64,000 nucleotides of DNA from Pseudomonas botevensis (GTDB lineage: Bacteria > Pseudomonadota > Gammaproteobacteria > Pseudomonadales > Pseudomonadaceae), in NCBI RefSeq assembly GCF_019145475.1, contig NZ_JAHTKI010000025.1, forward strand, positions 1 to 64,000. The letters are read 5' to 3'. The number at the start of each line of letters is the position of its first letter. Positions within the stretch are counted from its first letter, which is position 1. Below the pieces are notes generated by a model that did not search any database, had not been told where the DNA came from, and saw only the letters and a list, made by a program, of their open reading frames with translations. Shown here piece by piece: positions 42,435 to 49,076 of this stretch. The translations under genes were made by a program, and so were the position numbers.

Positions 42435-42465
42435 GTCGTAGGTGGGGCAACCGCCGTTGGTTACC
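42425..42465 (-). promoter_or_regulatory. Tandem hexaloop hairpins (NasT/ANTAR target) in the transporter leader
   Basis: On the minus strand GGTAACC-AACGGC-GGTTGCC (42465-42446) is a 7-bp stem with one G-U pair, then a 7-base linker, then CGAC-AAAGAC-GTCG (42438-42425). Both hexaloops have A1 and G4. The first loop is one base different from the first loop of the nirB leader, and the second hairpin overlaps the terminator. Confidence 0.8.
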
Positions 42466-42480
42466 TGTGCGGATTGCTTA

Positions 42481-42495
42481 GCGAGATCTGTGCCA
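42481..42495 (-). promoter_or_regulatory. nasA: Sigma-54 promoter of the transporter-kinase unit
   Basis: The minus strand reads TGGCAC-AGATC-TCGCT: GG at -24, GC at -12, 10 bases between. Predicted start near 42469, four bases before the first hexaloop hairpin. Confidence 0.7.
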
Positions 42496-42510
42496 AGTCA
42501 AAATCAGAAG

Positions 42511-42690
42511 CCCCTCACCCTGACCCTCTCCCGGAGGAAGAGGGGACTGACCGAGGTGTCTAGCGTCAAACATCGACCTGCAAGACCGAATCGGTTATGG
42601 ATTCACAACACAAATTCACCGTTCGGCGTACTTCGCGAGCATCCCCCGGTCGGTTCCCTCTCCCTTTGGGAGAGGGCCAGGGTGAGGGGC
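42511..42690. repeat. MITE-like intergenic repeat, copy 3
   Basis: Left arm CCCCTCACCCTGACCCTCTC, right arm GGGAGAGGGCCAGGGTGAGG, 180 bp in all, with the internal TTATGGATTCACA shared with copy 2. It lies between nasT and the transporter promoter, its left end only 15 bp from the -24 element. Confidence 0.8.
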
Positions 42691-42709
42691 TTTCACGCGG
42701 CCAGAGCTT

Positions 42710-43285
42710 TCAGCCCAGCAACTCGCTCATGGCAATGATCTGCTCTGCCACTTGAATCAGCTTCTGCTGGCGGCTCATGGCCTGACGGCGCATCAGGGTG
42801 TAGGCCTCTTCCTCGTTGCAGTCCTTCATCTTCATCAGCAACCCCTTGGCCAGTTCGATGCGCTTGCGCTCGGCCAGTTGCTGGTCGCGGGCCTGTAACT
42901 GGGCGCGCAACGCCTGGTCGCTCTCGAAGCGCGCCATGGCAACGTCGAGAATCGGCTGCAAGCGTTGTGCGTGAATGCCTTCGACGATGTAGGCACTGAC
43001 CCCGGACTTGATCGCCTGCCGCATCACGTCGGGGTCGTGCTCGTCGGTGAACATCACGATTGGCCGTGGCTGGTCGCGGCTGACCAGCACCACTTGCTCC
43101 ATCACATCGCGGCCCGGTGACTCGGTATCGATCAGAATCACGTCCGGACGCACCGTTTCGACGCGCGCGGGCAGGTCGATGGTCAGGCCGGACTCGTCGA
43201 TCACCTCGAAACCGGCTTCGATCAGCGCGGCTTTCAGGCGTCCGACTTTTTTCGCGGTGTCATTGATCAGCAGAATGCGCAACAT
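42710..43285 (-). CDS. nasT: NasT, ANTAR-domain antitermination response regulator
   Basis: 191 residues. An N-terminal receiver-like domain (LRILLINDTAKKVGRLKAAL, acceptor region VILIDTESP) is followed by a coiled-coil and a C-terminal ANTAR three-helix RNA-binding domain: ELAKGLLMKMKDCNEEEAYT and RRQAMSRQQKLIQVAEQII (ends of the helices). It binds tandem hexaloop hairpins in nascent RNA and prevents termination. NasS holds it inactive until nitrate or nitrite is present. ATG 43285 is preceded by CAGGAG at 9 bases. 15 bp after nasS. Confidence 0.96.
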   Translation of the reverse strand: MLRILLINDTAKKVGRLKAALIEAGFEVIDESGLTIDLPARVETVRPDVILIDTESPGRDVMEQVVLVSRDQPRPIVMFTDEHDPDVMRQAIKSGVSAYIVEGIHAQRLQPILDVAMARFESDQALRAQLQARDQQLAERKRIELAKGLLMKMKDCNEEEAYTLMRRQAMSRQQKLIQVAEQIIAMSELLG

Positions 43286-43300
43286 GTTCGCGGTCTCCTG

Positions 43301-44512
43301 TCAGCGGCGAGCGAGAAGGGCAGAGCTGTCGCTCAGGGCGTGCAGCTTGAAACTGCGGGCGTAGCCGGCCGGGTCGCTGCCGTCCCAGACCTTGCCGTCG
43401 AGCAACTGGCTGCTGCGCATTTCCTTGCCCCAGGCCGCCACGCCGACGGCGGTGGCGGCTTCGCGATACAGCTCCAGTTGTTGCACCTGCCGGGCGACGC
43501 CGAGGTAATCCGGGTCGTCGCGCAGCAAGCCCCAGCGACGGAACTGGGTCATGAACCACATGCCGTCGGACAGGTACGGCAGGTTGACCTCACCGTCACC
43601 GTGGAAACGCAGGGCGTGGGGATCCTGCCAGCGGTTGCCGAGGCCGTCGTCGTAGGCACCGAGAAAGCGCGGTTCGACGCAAGCCACCGGAGCATCGAGG
43701 TATTCCGCCGCGCTGAGCAGTTGCGCGGTGCTGCGACGGTTCTCCGGACTTTGCTCGATGAAACGGCTGGCTTCGAGGATCGCCATCACCAGTGCCCGGG
43801 CGGTGTTGGGGTATTGCTCGACGAACGCCTGGGTGCAGCCGAGGACTTTTTCCGGGTGATCGGGCCATATGGTCTGGCTGGTCGCCAGGGTGAAACCGAG
43901 GTTTTGCTGCACCGCGCTGGCGGCCCAGGGCTCGCCGACACACAGGCCGTCGATCCGTCCGGCCTGCAAGTGCGCGACCATTTGTGGTGGCGGCACCACC
44001 ACGCTGTCGACATCCTGCAACGGATGGATGCCCTGGCTCGCCAGCCAGTAATACAGCCACATCGCGTGGGTGCCGGTGGGGAACGTCTGGGCGAAGGTCA
44101 GTTTTGCGCGGGTTTGGTGCACATGCCGATCCAGCGCTTCAGGACTGGTCACGCCCAGGCCTTGCAGGCCGTGGGACAGGTTGAGGCTCTGGCCGTTCTG
44201 GTTCAGTCCCATCAACACCGCCATGTCGGTGGGCGCCACGCCGCCGATGCCCAGATGCACCGCGTAGATCAAGCCGTAGAGGCTGTGGGCGGCATCGAGT
44301 TCGCCGCTGACCAGTTTGTCCCGCAGGTTGGCCCAGGACGTCTGGCGCTTGAGGTTCAGGGTCAGCCCGTAAGGCTGGGCAAAGCCCTGGGTGGCGGCGA
44401 CCACCACCGAGGCGCAATCGCTCAGGGCAATGAAGCCGAGATCGATCACGGTTTTTTCCGGGGCATCGCTGCCGTTGACCCAGGCCAGTGGCCCGACGGA
44501 GGGTTCATTCAT
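43301..44512 (-). CDS. nasS: NasS, nitrate/nitrite sensor and NasT antagonist
   Basis: 403 residues of the NrtA/NasS nitrate-binding protein family, but without the signal peptide of a transporter component: it begins in the cytosol with MNEPSVGPLAWVNGSDAPEK. The family blocks IDLGFIALSDCASVVVAATQGF, FPTGTHAMWLYYWLASQGI and GLCVGEPWAASAVQ are present. It binds NasT when nitrate and nitrite are absent and releases it when they bind. ATG 44512 is preceded by AAGGTG; the frame to 44632 runs through the leader terminator and is not coding. Confidence 0.93.
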   Translation of the reverse strand: MNEPSVGPLAWVNGSDAPEKTVIDLGFIALSDCASVVVAATQGFAQPYGLTLNLKRQTSWANLRDKLVSGELDAAHSLYGLIYAVHLGIGGVAPTDMAVLMGLNQNGQSLNLSHGLQGLGVTSPEALDRHVHQTRAKLTFAQTFPTGTHAMWLYYWLASQGIHPLQDVDSVVVPPPQMVAHLQAGRIDGLCVGEPWAASAVQQNLGFTLATSQTIWPDHPEKVLGCTQAFVEQYPNTARALVMAILEASRFIEQSPENRRSTAQLLSAAEYLDAPVACVEPRFLGAYDDGLGNRWQDPHALRFHGDGEVNLPYLSDGMWFMTQFRRWGLLRDDPDYLGVARQVQQLELYREAATAVGVAAWGKEMRSSQLLDGKVWDGSDPAGYARSFKLHALSDSSALLARR

Positions 44513-44536
44513 GGGATGCACCTTGAAGCCGTCTTC

Positions 44537-44585
44537 AAAAAAAACGTCGTCCCCGGCCTGGTCGAGGCCAAACCGGGTGACGACG
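44537..44585 (-). terminator. Intrinsic terminator (attenuator) in the nasS leader
   Basis: On the minus strand CGTCGTC pairs with GACGACG (7 bp), extended after one bulged A by CCCGG/CCGGG, and is followed directly by eight T (44544-44537). It lies only 24 bp before the nasS ATG. Its 5' arm overlaps the second hexaloop hairpin. Confidence 0.88.
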
Positions 44586-44623
44586 CCATTGTCCTGCCCG
44601 CATGCCGCCATTGGCGTGCGGGC
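44582..44623 (-). promoter_or_regulatory. Tandem hexaloop hairpins (candidate NasT target) in the nasS leader
   Basis: On the minus strand an 11-position stem with a single C-A mismatch closes a hexaloop AATGGC (44623-44596). After two bases comes GAC-AATGGC-GTC (44593-44582). Both loops have A1 and G4. The second hairpin shares its 3' arm with the terminator's 5' arm, the same arrangement as in the other two leaders. Its stem is short (3 bp), so this is the weakest of the three. Confidence 0.7.
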
Positions 44624-44638
44624 TGATGACAAGCCAAG

Positions 44639-44654
44639 TGCAAGGCATATGCCA
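44639..44654 (-). promoter_or_regulatory. nasS: Sigma-54 promoter of nasS-nasT
   Basis: The minus strand reads TGGCAT-ATGCC-TTGCA, with GG and GC 10 bases apart and a perfect -12 box. Predicted start near 44628, five bases before the first hexaloop hairpin. Confidence 0.7.
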
Positions 44655-44702
44655 GCGCTGCCGATTTGCCAATGCGCCTCGCGCGCCAGGGTGATGCCCG
44701 GC

Positions 44703-44708
44703 TATAAT
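44703..44708 (+). promoter_or_regulatory. pyrD: TATAAT -10 box of pyrD
   Basis: A consensus TATAAT lies 37 bp upstream of the pyrD ATG. The best -35 candidate at 17-18 bp spacing is weak. It is divergent from the nasS promoter within the same 232-bp region. Confidence 0.5.
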
Positions 44709-44744
44709 CGCCGCCTCTTTTCGCCGCCCGAGTCCTAGCCGCCC

Positions 44745-45764
44745 ATGTACACCCTGGCCCGTCAGCTGTTGTTCAAACTTTCCCCGGAAACCTCCCACGA
44801 TCTGTCGCTGGATCTGATCGGCGCGGGCGGACGTTTGGGCCTCAACGGCTTGTTGTGCAAGGCTGCGGCGAAAGTGCCGGTCAACGTCATGGGCCTGGAT
44901 TTCCCGAACCCGGTGGGTCTGGCGGCCGGTCTGGACAAGAACGGCGCGGCCATCGACGGCTTCGCCCAGCTGGGTTTCGGTTTTGTCGAAATCGGCACCG
45001 TGACCCCGCGTCCGCAGCCGGGCAACCCGAAACCACGGATCTTCCGCCTGCCGGAAGCCGAGGCGATCATCAACCGCATGGGCTTCAACAACCTGGGTGT
45101 GGATAACCTGCTGGCGCGGGTCGCGGCGGCCAAATACAAGGGCGTGCTGGGGATCAACATCGGCAAGAACTTCGACACCCCGGTCGAGCGCGCGGTGGAC
45201 GACTACCTGATCTGCCTGGACAAGGTCTACGCCCAGGCCAGCTACGTCACGGTCAACGTCAGCTCGCCGAACACCCCGGGCCTGCGCAGCCTGCAGTTCG
45301 GCGATTCGCTCAAGCAATTGCTGGCGGACCTGGCCACGCGCCGCGCCGAACTGGCCCTGCGTCATGGCAAGCATGTGCCGCTGGCGATCAAGATCGCACC
45401 GGACATGAGCGACGAAGAAACCGCGCAGGTCGCGCAGGCGCTGATCGAAACCGGGATGGACGCGGTGATCGCCACCAACACCACCCTGAGCCGGGTCGGC
45501 GTCGAAGGCATGGAGCATGGCGACGAGGCGGGCGGTCTGTCCGGGGCACCGGTGCGGGACAAGAGTACTCACACGGTCAAGGTGCTGGCCGCCGAGCTGG
45601 GTGGACGTCTGCCGATCATTGCGGCGGGCGGCATCACCGAGGGCAAGCACGCCGCCGAGAAGATCACGGCGGGTGCGAGCCTGGTGCAGATCTACTCCGG
45701 CTTCATCTACAAAGGTCCGGCGCTGATTCGCGAATCGGTGGATGCGATCGCCGCGTTGCGCTGA
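44745..45764 (+). CDS. pyrD: PyrD, dihydroorotate dehydrogenase (quinone, class 2)
   Basis: 339 residues. Oxidises dihydroorotate to orotate, passing electrons to ubiquinone; membrane-associated through its N-terminal helices (YTLARQLLFKLSPETSHDLS). FMN and substrate motifs: NPVGLAAGLDKNGAAID, VEIGTVTPRPQPGNPKPR, LGINIGKNFDTP, VTVNVSSPNTPGLR with the catalytic Ser, and IAAGGITEGKHAAEKI. Length and class 2 signature are standard. It neighbours rmf (convergent). Confidence 0.97.
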   Translation: MYTLARQLLFKLSPETSHDLSLDLIGAGGRLGLNGLLCKAAAKVPVNVMGLDFPNPVGLAAGLDKNGAAIDGFAQLGFGFVEIGTVTPRPQPGNPKPRIFRLPEAEAIINRMGFNNLGVDNLLARVAAAKYKGVLGINIGKNFDTPVERAVDDYLICLDKVYAQASYVTVNVSSPNTPGLRSLQFGDSLKQLLADLATRRAELALRHGKHVPLAIKIAPDMSDEETAQVAQALIETGMDAVIATNTTLSRVGVEGMEHGDEAGGLSGAPVRDKSTHTVKVLAAELGGRLPIIAAGGITEGKHAAEKITAGASLVQIYSGFIYKGPALIRESVDAIAALR

Positions 45765-45802
45765 TCCGCCTGCGGGCTGTGGTGATGCAGGGCGGCAGGC
45801 AT

Positions 45803-45828
45803 AAAAAAGGGCTCCTCGAAGGAGCCCC
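45803..45828 (-). terminator. Intrinsic terminator of rmf (minus strand)
   Basis: GGGCTCCT and AGGAGCCC form an 8-bp stem with a 3-base loop; on the minus strand TTTTTTAT follows. It lies between the convergent pyrD and rmf, nearly 90 bp past the rmf stop. Confidence 0.85.
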
Positions 45829-45915
45829 TGGGCCGTAGCCCGCCGTCCGGGAAGGACGTGCGTGGTTAATTCATTGCAGATTCAGATTGTCGTGTTGCAA
45901 TAAGTGCCCTGTGTG

Positions 45916-46131
45916 TCAGCCGACGGCGTGAAGTTCGTTGAGTCTGTGGATTCCCGCAGTGCCGGTCATACCGTCCCAGTTGTCGCCGCGTCCTTCTCGC
46001 CAGCCGTTGATCCAGGCTTGACGTACCGACGGTAGAGTAAATGGGCAAAGCTCACGGGATTTGCCACCAACGCCATATTGATATCCGCGCAAAAATGCTC
46101 TTTCCAACGGATCACGCTTAAGTCTTCTCAT
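45916..46131 (-). CDS. rmf: Rmf, ribosome modulation factor
   Basis: 71 residues, basic. Binds the 30S subunit and dimerises 70S ribosomes into inactive 100S particles in stationary phase. The N-terminus MRRLKRDPLERAFLRGYQYG and the block LPSVRQAWINGWREGRGDNW are typical of RMF. Preceded on its own strand by a start region with GGGAAACACC; weak Shine-Dalgarno. Intact. Confidence 0.95.
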   Translation of the reverse strand: MRRLKRDPLERAFLRGYQYGVGGKSRELCPFTLPSVRQAWINGWREGRGDNWDGMTGTAGIHRLNELHAVG

Positions 46132-46660
46132 AGGGTGTTTCCCTCACTTGTTGACTGTTTTTGTCGCGATGACCTCAACCGAGGTCTGGCAGAAAAACTC
46201 TGCCGTTGGCGGCCCGCTGCCGGCGTGGCGAGCCAAGGTGTTGACGCCGTTGCGACGTCAACCTGTGTTCAGTTCTAACCAATGAGTCACATCGAGGGAA
46301 TGACCGTTTTGTCATAAGGACGTAACGAAAAGGATGCTATGGCGATAAGTAACCGCGTATTTATCCAATGTTTATTGGGCAAACCCCGGTATGATCGGCC
46401 CCGCGCGGAATGATGGGGTTAATCCTTTAGTGAGAATGACCCACGATTGCGGTCAGGTACTATCTGACGAAGGGTTGCCCTGAATCATTTTGTTGCATCA
46501 ACTTTTTTATCTGTCCCGGCATCTAAGCTCTTTTAACCCGAGCAGCGGGGATGGAATGGCACACCTTCGTGCCACGCGGGCGCTCTTGTAGAAAAGCGCC
46601 TGATTGAAAACCGGATCGGCAATGCGTTGCCGGTTCACTAGCCAAAGGCTCTGGAAAACC
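46132..46660. other. 529-bp non-coding region between rmf and rlmKL
   Basis: Divergent promoter region of rmf and rlmKL. AT-rich in the middle, with short hairpins such as ATGAC/GTCAT (around 46302-46317), GGCAC/GTGCC (around 46558-46573) and GCGCT/AGCGC just upstream of rlmKL. No open frame with a ribosome site or recognisable product; no tRNA cloverleaf found. Confidence 0.6.
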
Positions 46661-48931
46661 ATGTCCGATCGTTTCGAACTCTTCCTCACTTGTCCCAAAG
46701 GCCTTGAAGGCCTGCTCATCGAGGAAGCCGTCGGGCTTGGCCTTGAAGAGGCCCGCGAGCACACTTCCGCCGTGCGTGGCATGGCGACCATGGAAACTGC
46801 TTATCGCCTGTGCCTCTGGTCGCGTCTGGCCAACCGCGTGCTGCTGGTGCTCAAGCGCTTCTCGATGAAAAACGCCGAGGATCTGTACCACGGCGTACTC
46901 GACGTCGACTGGCAGGATCACATGCTCGCCGACGGCACCCTGGCCGTCGAATTCAGCGGCCACGGCTCGGGCATCGACAACACCCACTTCGGTGCCTTGA
47001 AGGTAAAAGACGCCATCGTCGATAAACTGCGCACCCCTCAGGGCGACCGTCCGTCCATCGACAAGCTCAACCCGGACCTGCGCATTCATCTGCGTCTGGA
47101 TCGCGGCGAAGCGATCCTCTCCCTCGACCTCTCCGGGCACAGCCTGCACCAGCGCGGTTATCGCTTGCAGCAGGGCGCCGCGCCGCTGAAGGAAAACCTT
47201 GCGGCGGCGATTCTGATCCGCTCCGGCTGGCCGCGCATTGCTGCCGAAGGCGGCGCGCTGGCCGACCCGATGTGCGGTGTCGGTACGTTCCTGGTCGAGG
47301 CGGGCATGATTGCCACCGACATGGCGCCGAACCTGCGCCGCGAGCAATGGGGCTTCACTGCCTGGCTGGGTCACGTGCCGGCGCTGTGGAAAAAACTCCA
47401 TGAGGAAGCCGTAGAGCGCGCCGCCGCCGGTCTGGCCAGGCCGCCGCTGTGGATTCGCGGTTACGAAGCCGACCCGCGGCTGATTCAGCCGGGCCGCAAC
47501 AACGTCGAACGCGCGGGTTTGAGCGAGTGGATCAAGATCTATCAGGGCGAAGTCGCGACCTTCGAGCCGCGTCCGGACCAGAACCAGAAAGGCCTGGTGA
47601 TCTGCAACCCGCCGTACGGCGAGCGTCTGGGCGACGAAGCCAGCCTGCTGTATCTCTACCAGAACCTCGGTGAACGCCTGCGTCAGGCTTGCCTGAACTG
47701 GGAAGCGGCGGTCTTCACCGGCGCGCCGGACCTGGGCAAGCGCATGGGCATTCGCAGCCACAAACAGTATTCGTTCTGGAACGGCGCGCTGCCGTGCAAG
47801 CTGCTGTTGATCAAAGTGCTGCCGGATCAGTTCGTCACCGGCGAGCGTCGTACCCCGGAGCAGCGTCAGGCCGAGCGCGAGCAAGCTGCTTACGATCAGA
47901 TGCCGAATGAGCCGCAGGAGCGCAAGTTCAACAAGAACGGCAACCCGATCAAACCAACGCCAGCCCCGGCGCCCGTGATCGAGCAGCCGCGCTTGAGCGA
48001 AGGCGGGCAGATGTTCGCCAACCGCCTGCAGAAAAATCTCAAGGCCATGAGCAAGTGGGTCAAGCGCGAAGGCATTGATTGCTACCGGGTCTACGATGCC
48101 GACATGCCGGAATACGCCATGGCCATCGACCTGTACAACGACTGGGTCCACGTTCAGGAATACGCCGCGCCGAAGTCCGTCGATCCGGAAAAGGCCTCGA
48201 TCCGCATGTTCGATGCCCTGGCGGCCATTCCCCAGGCGCTGAACATCGACAAGAGCCGCGTGGTGGTCAAGCGCCGCGAGCGGCAGAGCGGCACCAAGCA
48301 GTACGAGCGCCAGAGCGCCCAGGGCAAGTTCAACGAGGTCAGCGAAGGCGGTATCAAGCTGCTGGTGAACCTCACCGACTACCTCGACACCGGGCTGTTC
48401 CTCGACCACCGGCCGATGCGCATGCGGATTCAGAAGGAGGCTGCCGGCAAGCGTTTCCTCAACCTGTTCTGCTACACCGCGACCGCCAGTGTCCATGCGG
48501 CCAAGGGCGGCGCGCGCAGCACCACCAGCGTCGACCTGTCGAAAACCTACCTCGACTGGGCGCGGCGCAACCTGTCGCTCAACGGTTTCTCCGACAAGAA
48601 CCGTCTGGAGCAGGGTGATGTGATGGCATGGCTGGAGAACAGTCGTGAAGAGTACGACCTGATCTTCATCGACCCACCGACCTTCTCCAACTCCAAGCGC
48701 ATGGAAGGCGTGTTCGATGTGCAGCGCGATCAGGTACAGTTGATCGACCTGGCCATGGCGCGTCTGGCCAGCGGCGGCGTGTTGTACTTCTCCAACAACT
48801 TCCGCAAGTTCCAGCTCGAAGAAAACCTGGCCGAGCGTTACGCGGTGGAGGAAATCACCGCGTCGACCATCGACCCGGACTTTGCCCGTAACGGCAAGAT
48901 CCACCGCGCCTGGAAAATCACGGCTCGTTGA
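46661..48931 (+). CDS. rlmL: RlmKL, bifunctional 23S rRNA guanine methyltransferase
   Basis: 756 residues. The N-terminal half (RlmL) has a ferredoxin-like/THUMP region and a SAM methyltransferase with DPMCGVGTFLVEA and the catalytic NPPYGERL, making m2G2445. The C-terminal half (RlmK) is a PUA-less Rossmann methyltransferase with FLNLFCYTATASVHAAKGGA and DPPTFSNSK, making m7G2069. A charged, proline-rich linker (FNKNGNPIKPTPAPAPVIEQ) joins them. ATG 46661 gives the family N-terminus MSDRFELFLTCPKGLEGLL; the frame opens earlier at 46604 without a good ribosome site. Confidence 0.96.
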   Translation: MSDRFELFLTCPKGLEGLLIEEAVGLGLEEAREHTSAVRGMATMETAYRLCLWSRLANRVLLVLKRFSMKNAEDLYHGVLDVDWQDHMLADGTLAVEFSGHGSGIDNTHFGALKVKDAIVDKLRTPQGDRPSIDKLNPDLRIHLRLDRGEAILSLDLSGHSLHQRGYRLQQGAAPLKENLAAAILIRSGWPRIAAEGGALADPMCGVGTFLVEAGMIATDMAPNLRREQWGFTAWLGHVPALWKKLHEEAVERAAAGLARPPLWIRGYEADPRLIQPGRNNVERAGLSEWIKIYQGEVATFEPRPDQNQKGLVICNPPYGERLGDEASLLYLYQNLGERLRQACLNWEAAVFTGAPDLGKRMGIRSHKQYSFWNGALPCKLLLIKVLPDQFVTGERRTPEQRQAEREQAAYDQMPNEPQERKFNKNGNPIKPTPAPAPVIEQPRLSEGGQMFANRLQKNLKAMSKWVKREGIDCYRVYDADMPEYAMAIDLYNDWVHVQEYAAPKSVDPEKASIRMFDALAAIPQALNIDKSRVVVKRRERQSGTKQYERQSAQGKFNEVSEGGIKLLVNLTDYLDTGLFLDHRPMRMRIQKEAAGKRFLNLFCYTATASVHAAKGGARSTTSVDLSKTYLDWARRNLSLNGFSDKNRLEQGDVMAWLENSREEYDLIFIDPPTFSNSKRMEGVFDVQRDQVQLIDLAMARLASGGVLYFSNNFRKFQLEENLAERYAVEEITASTIDPDFARNGKIHRAWKITAR

Positions 48932-48944
48932 CACTCTGCAAAAT

Positions 48945-48986
48945 TGGATCCACAGGGCTTTGATTTTTAACGGCTCCGTGGATCCA
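48945..48986. other. Inverted repeat TGGATCCAC/GTGGATCCA after rlmKL
   Basis: A 9-bp perfect inverted repeat around a 24-base spacer that contains GATTTTTAA, directly after the rlmKL stop. It could be a weak terminator. A second dyad TAGCCA-N6-TGGCTA (48994-49011) follows, in front of the diguanylate cyclase gene. Confidence 0.55.
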
Positions 48987-49076
48987 GTGGCGCTAGCCAA
49001 ATTAGTGGCTAATAGCTATAACTCACACACGGCCAATGGGGTTTTCCCGCAAATGCTGGCGTAGTGAGTTGCCCTT

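Larger units (their letters stand above)
42264..42709. other. 446-bp region between nasT and the nitrate transporter
   Basis: Non-coding. On the minus strand it contains, in order, MITE copy 3, a sigma-54 promoter match, two hexaloop hairpins, a terminator and a long structured leader, including GAGAC-CTTC-GTCTC (within 42288-42306) shortly before the ribosome site. Confidence 0.75.

Noticed and set aside
46523..49000. 825-residue minus-strand open frame opposite rlmKL
   Set aside because: Antisense shadow; composition typical of reversed coding DNA.
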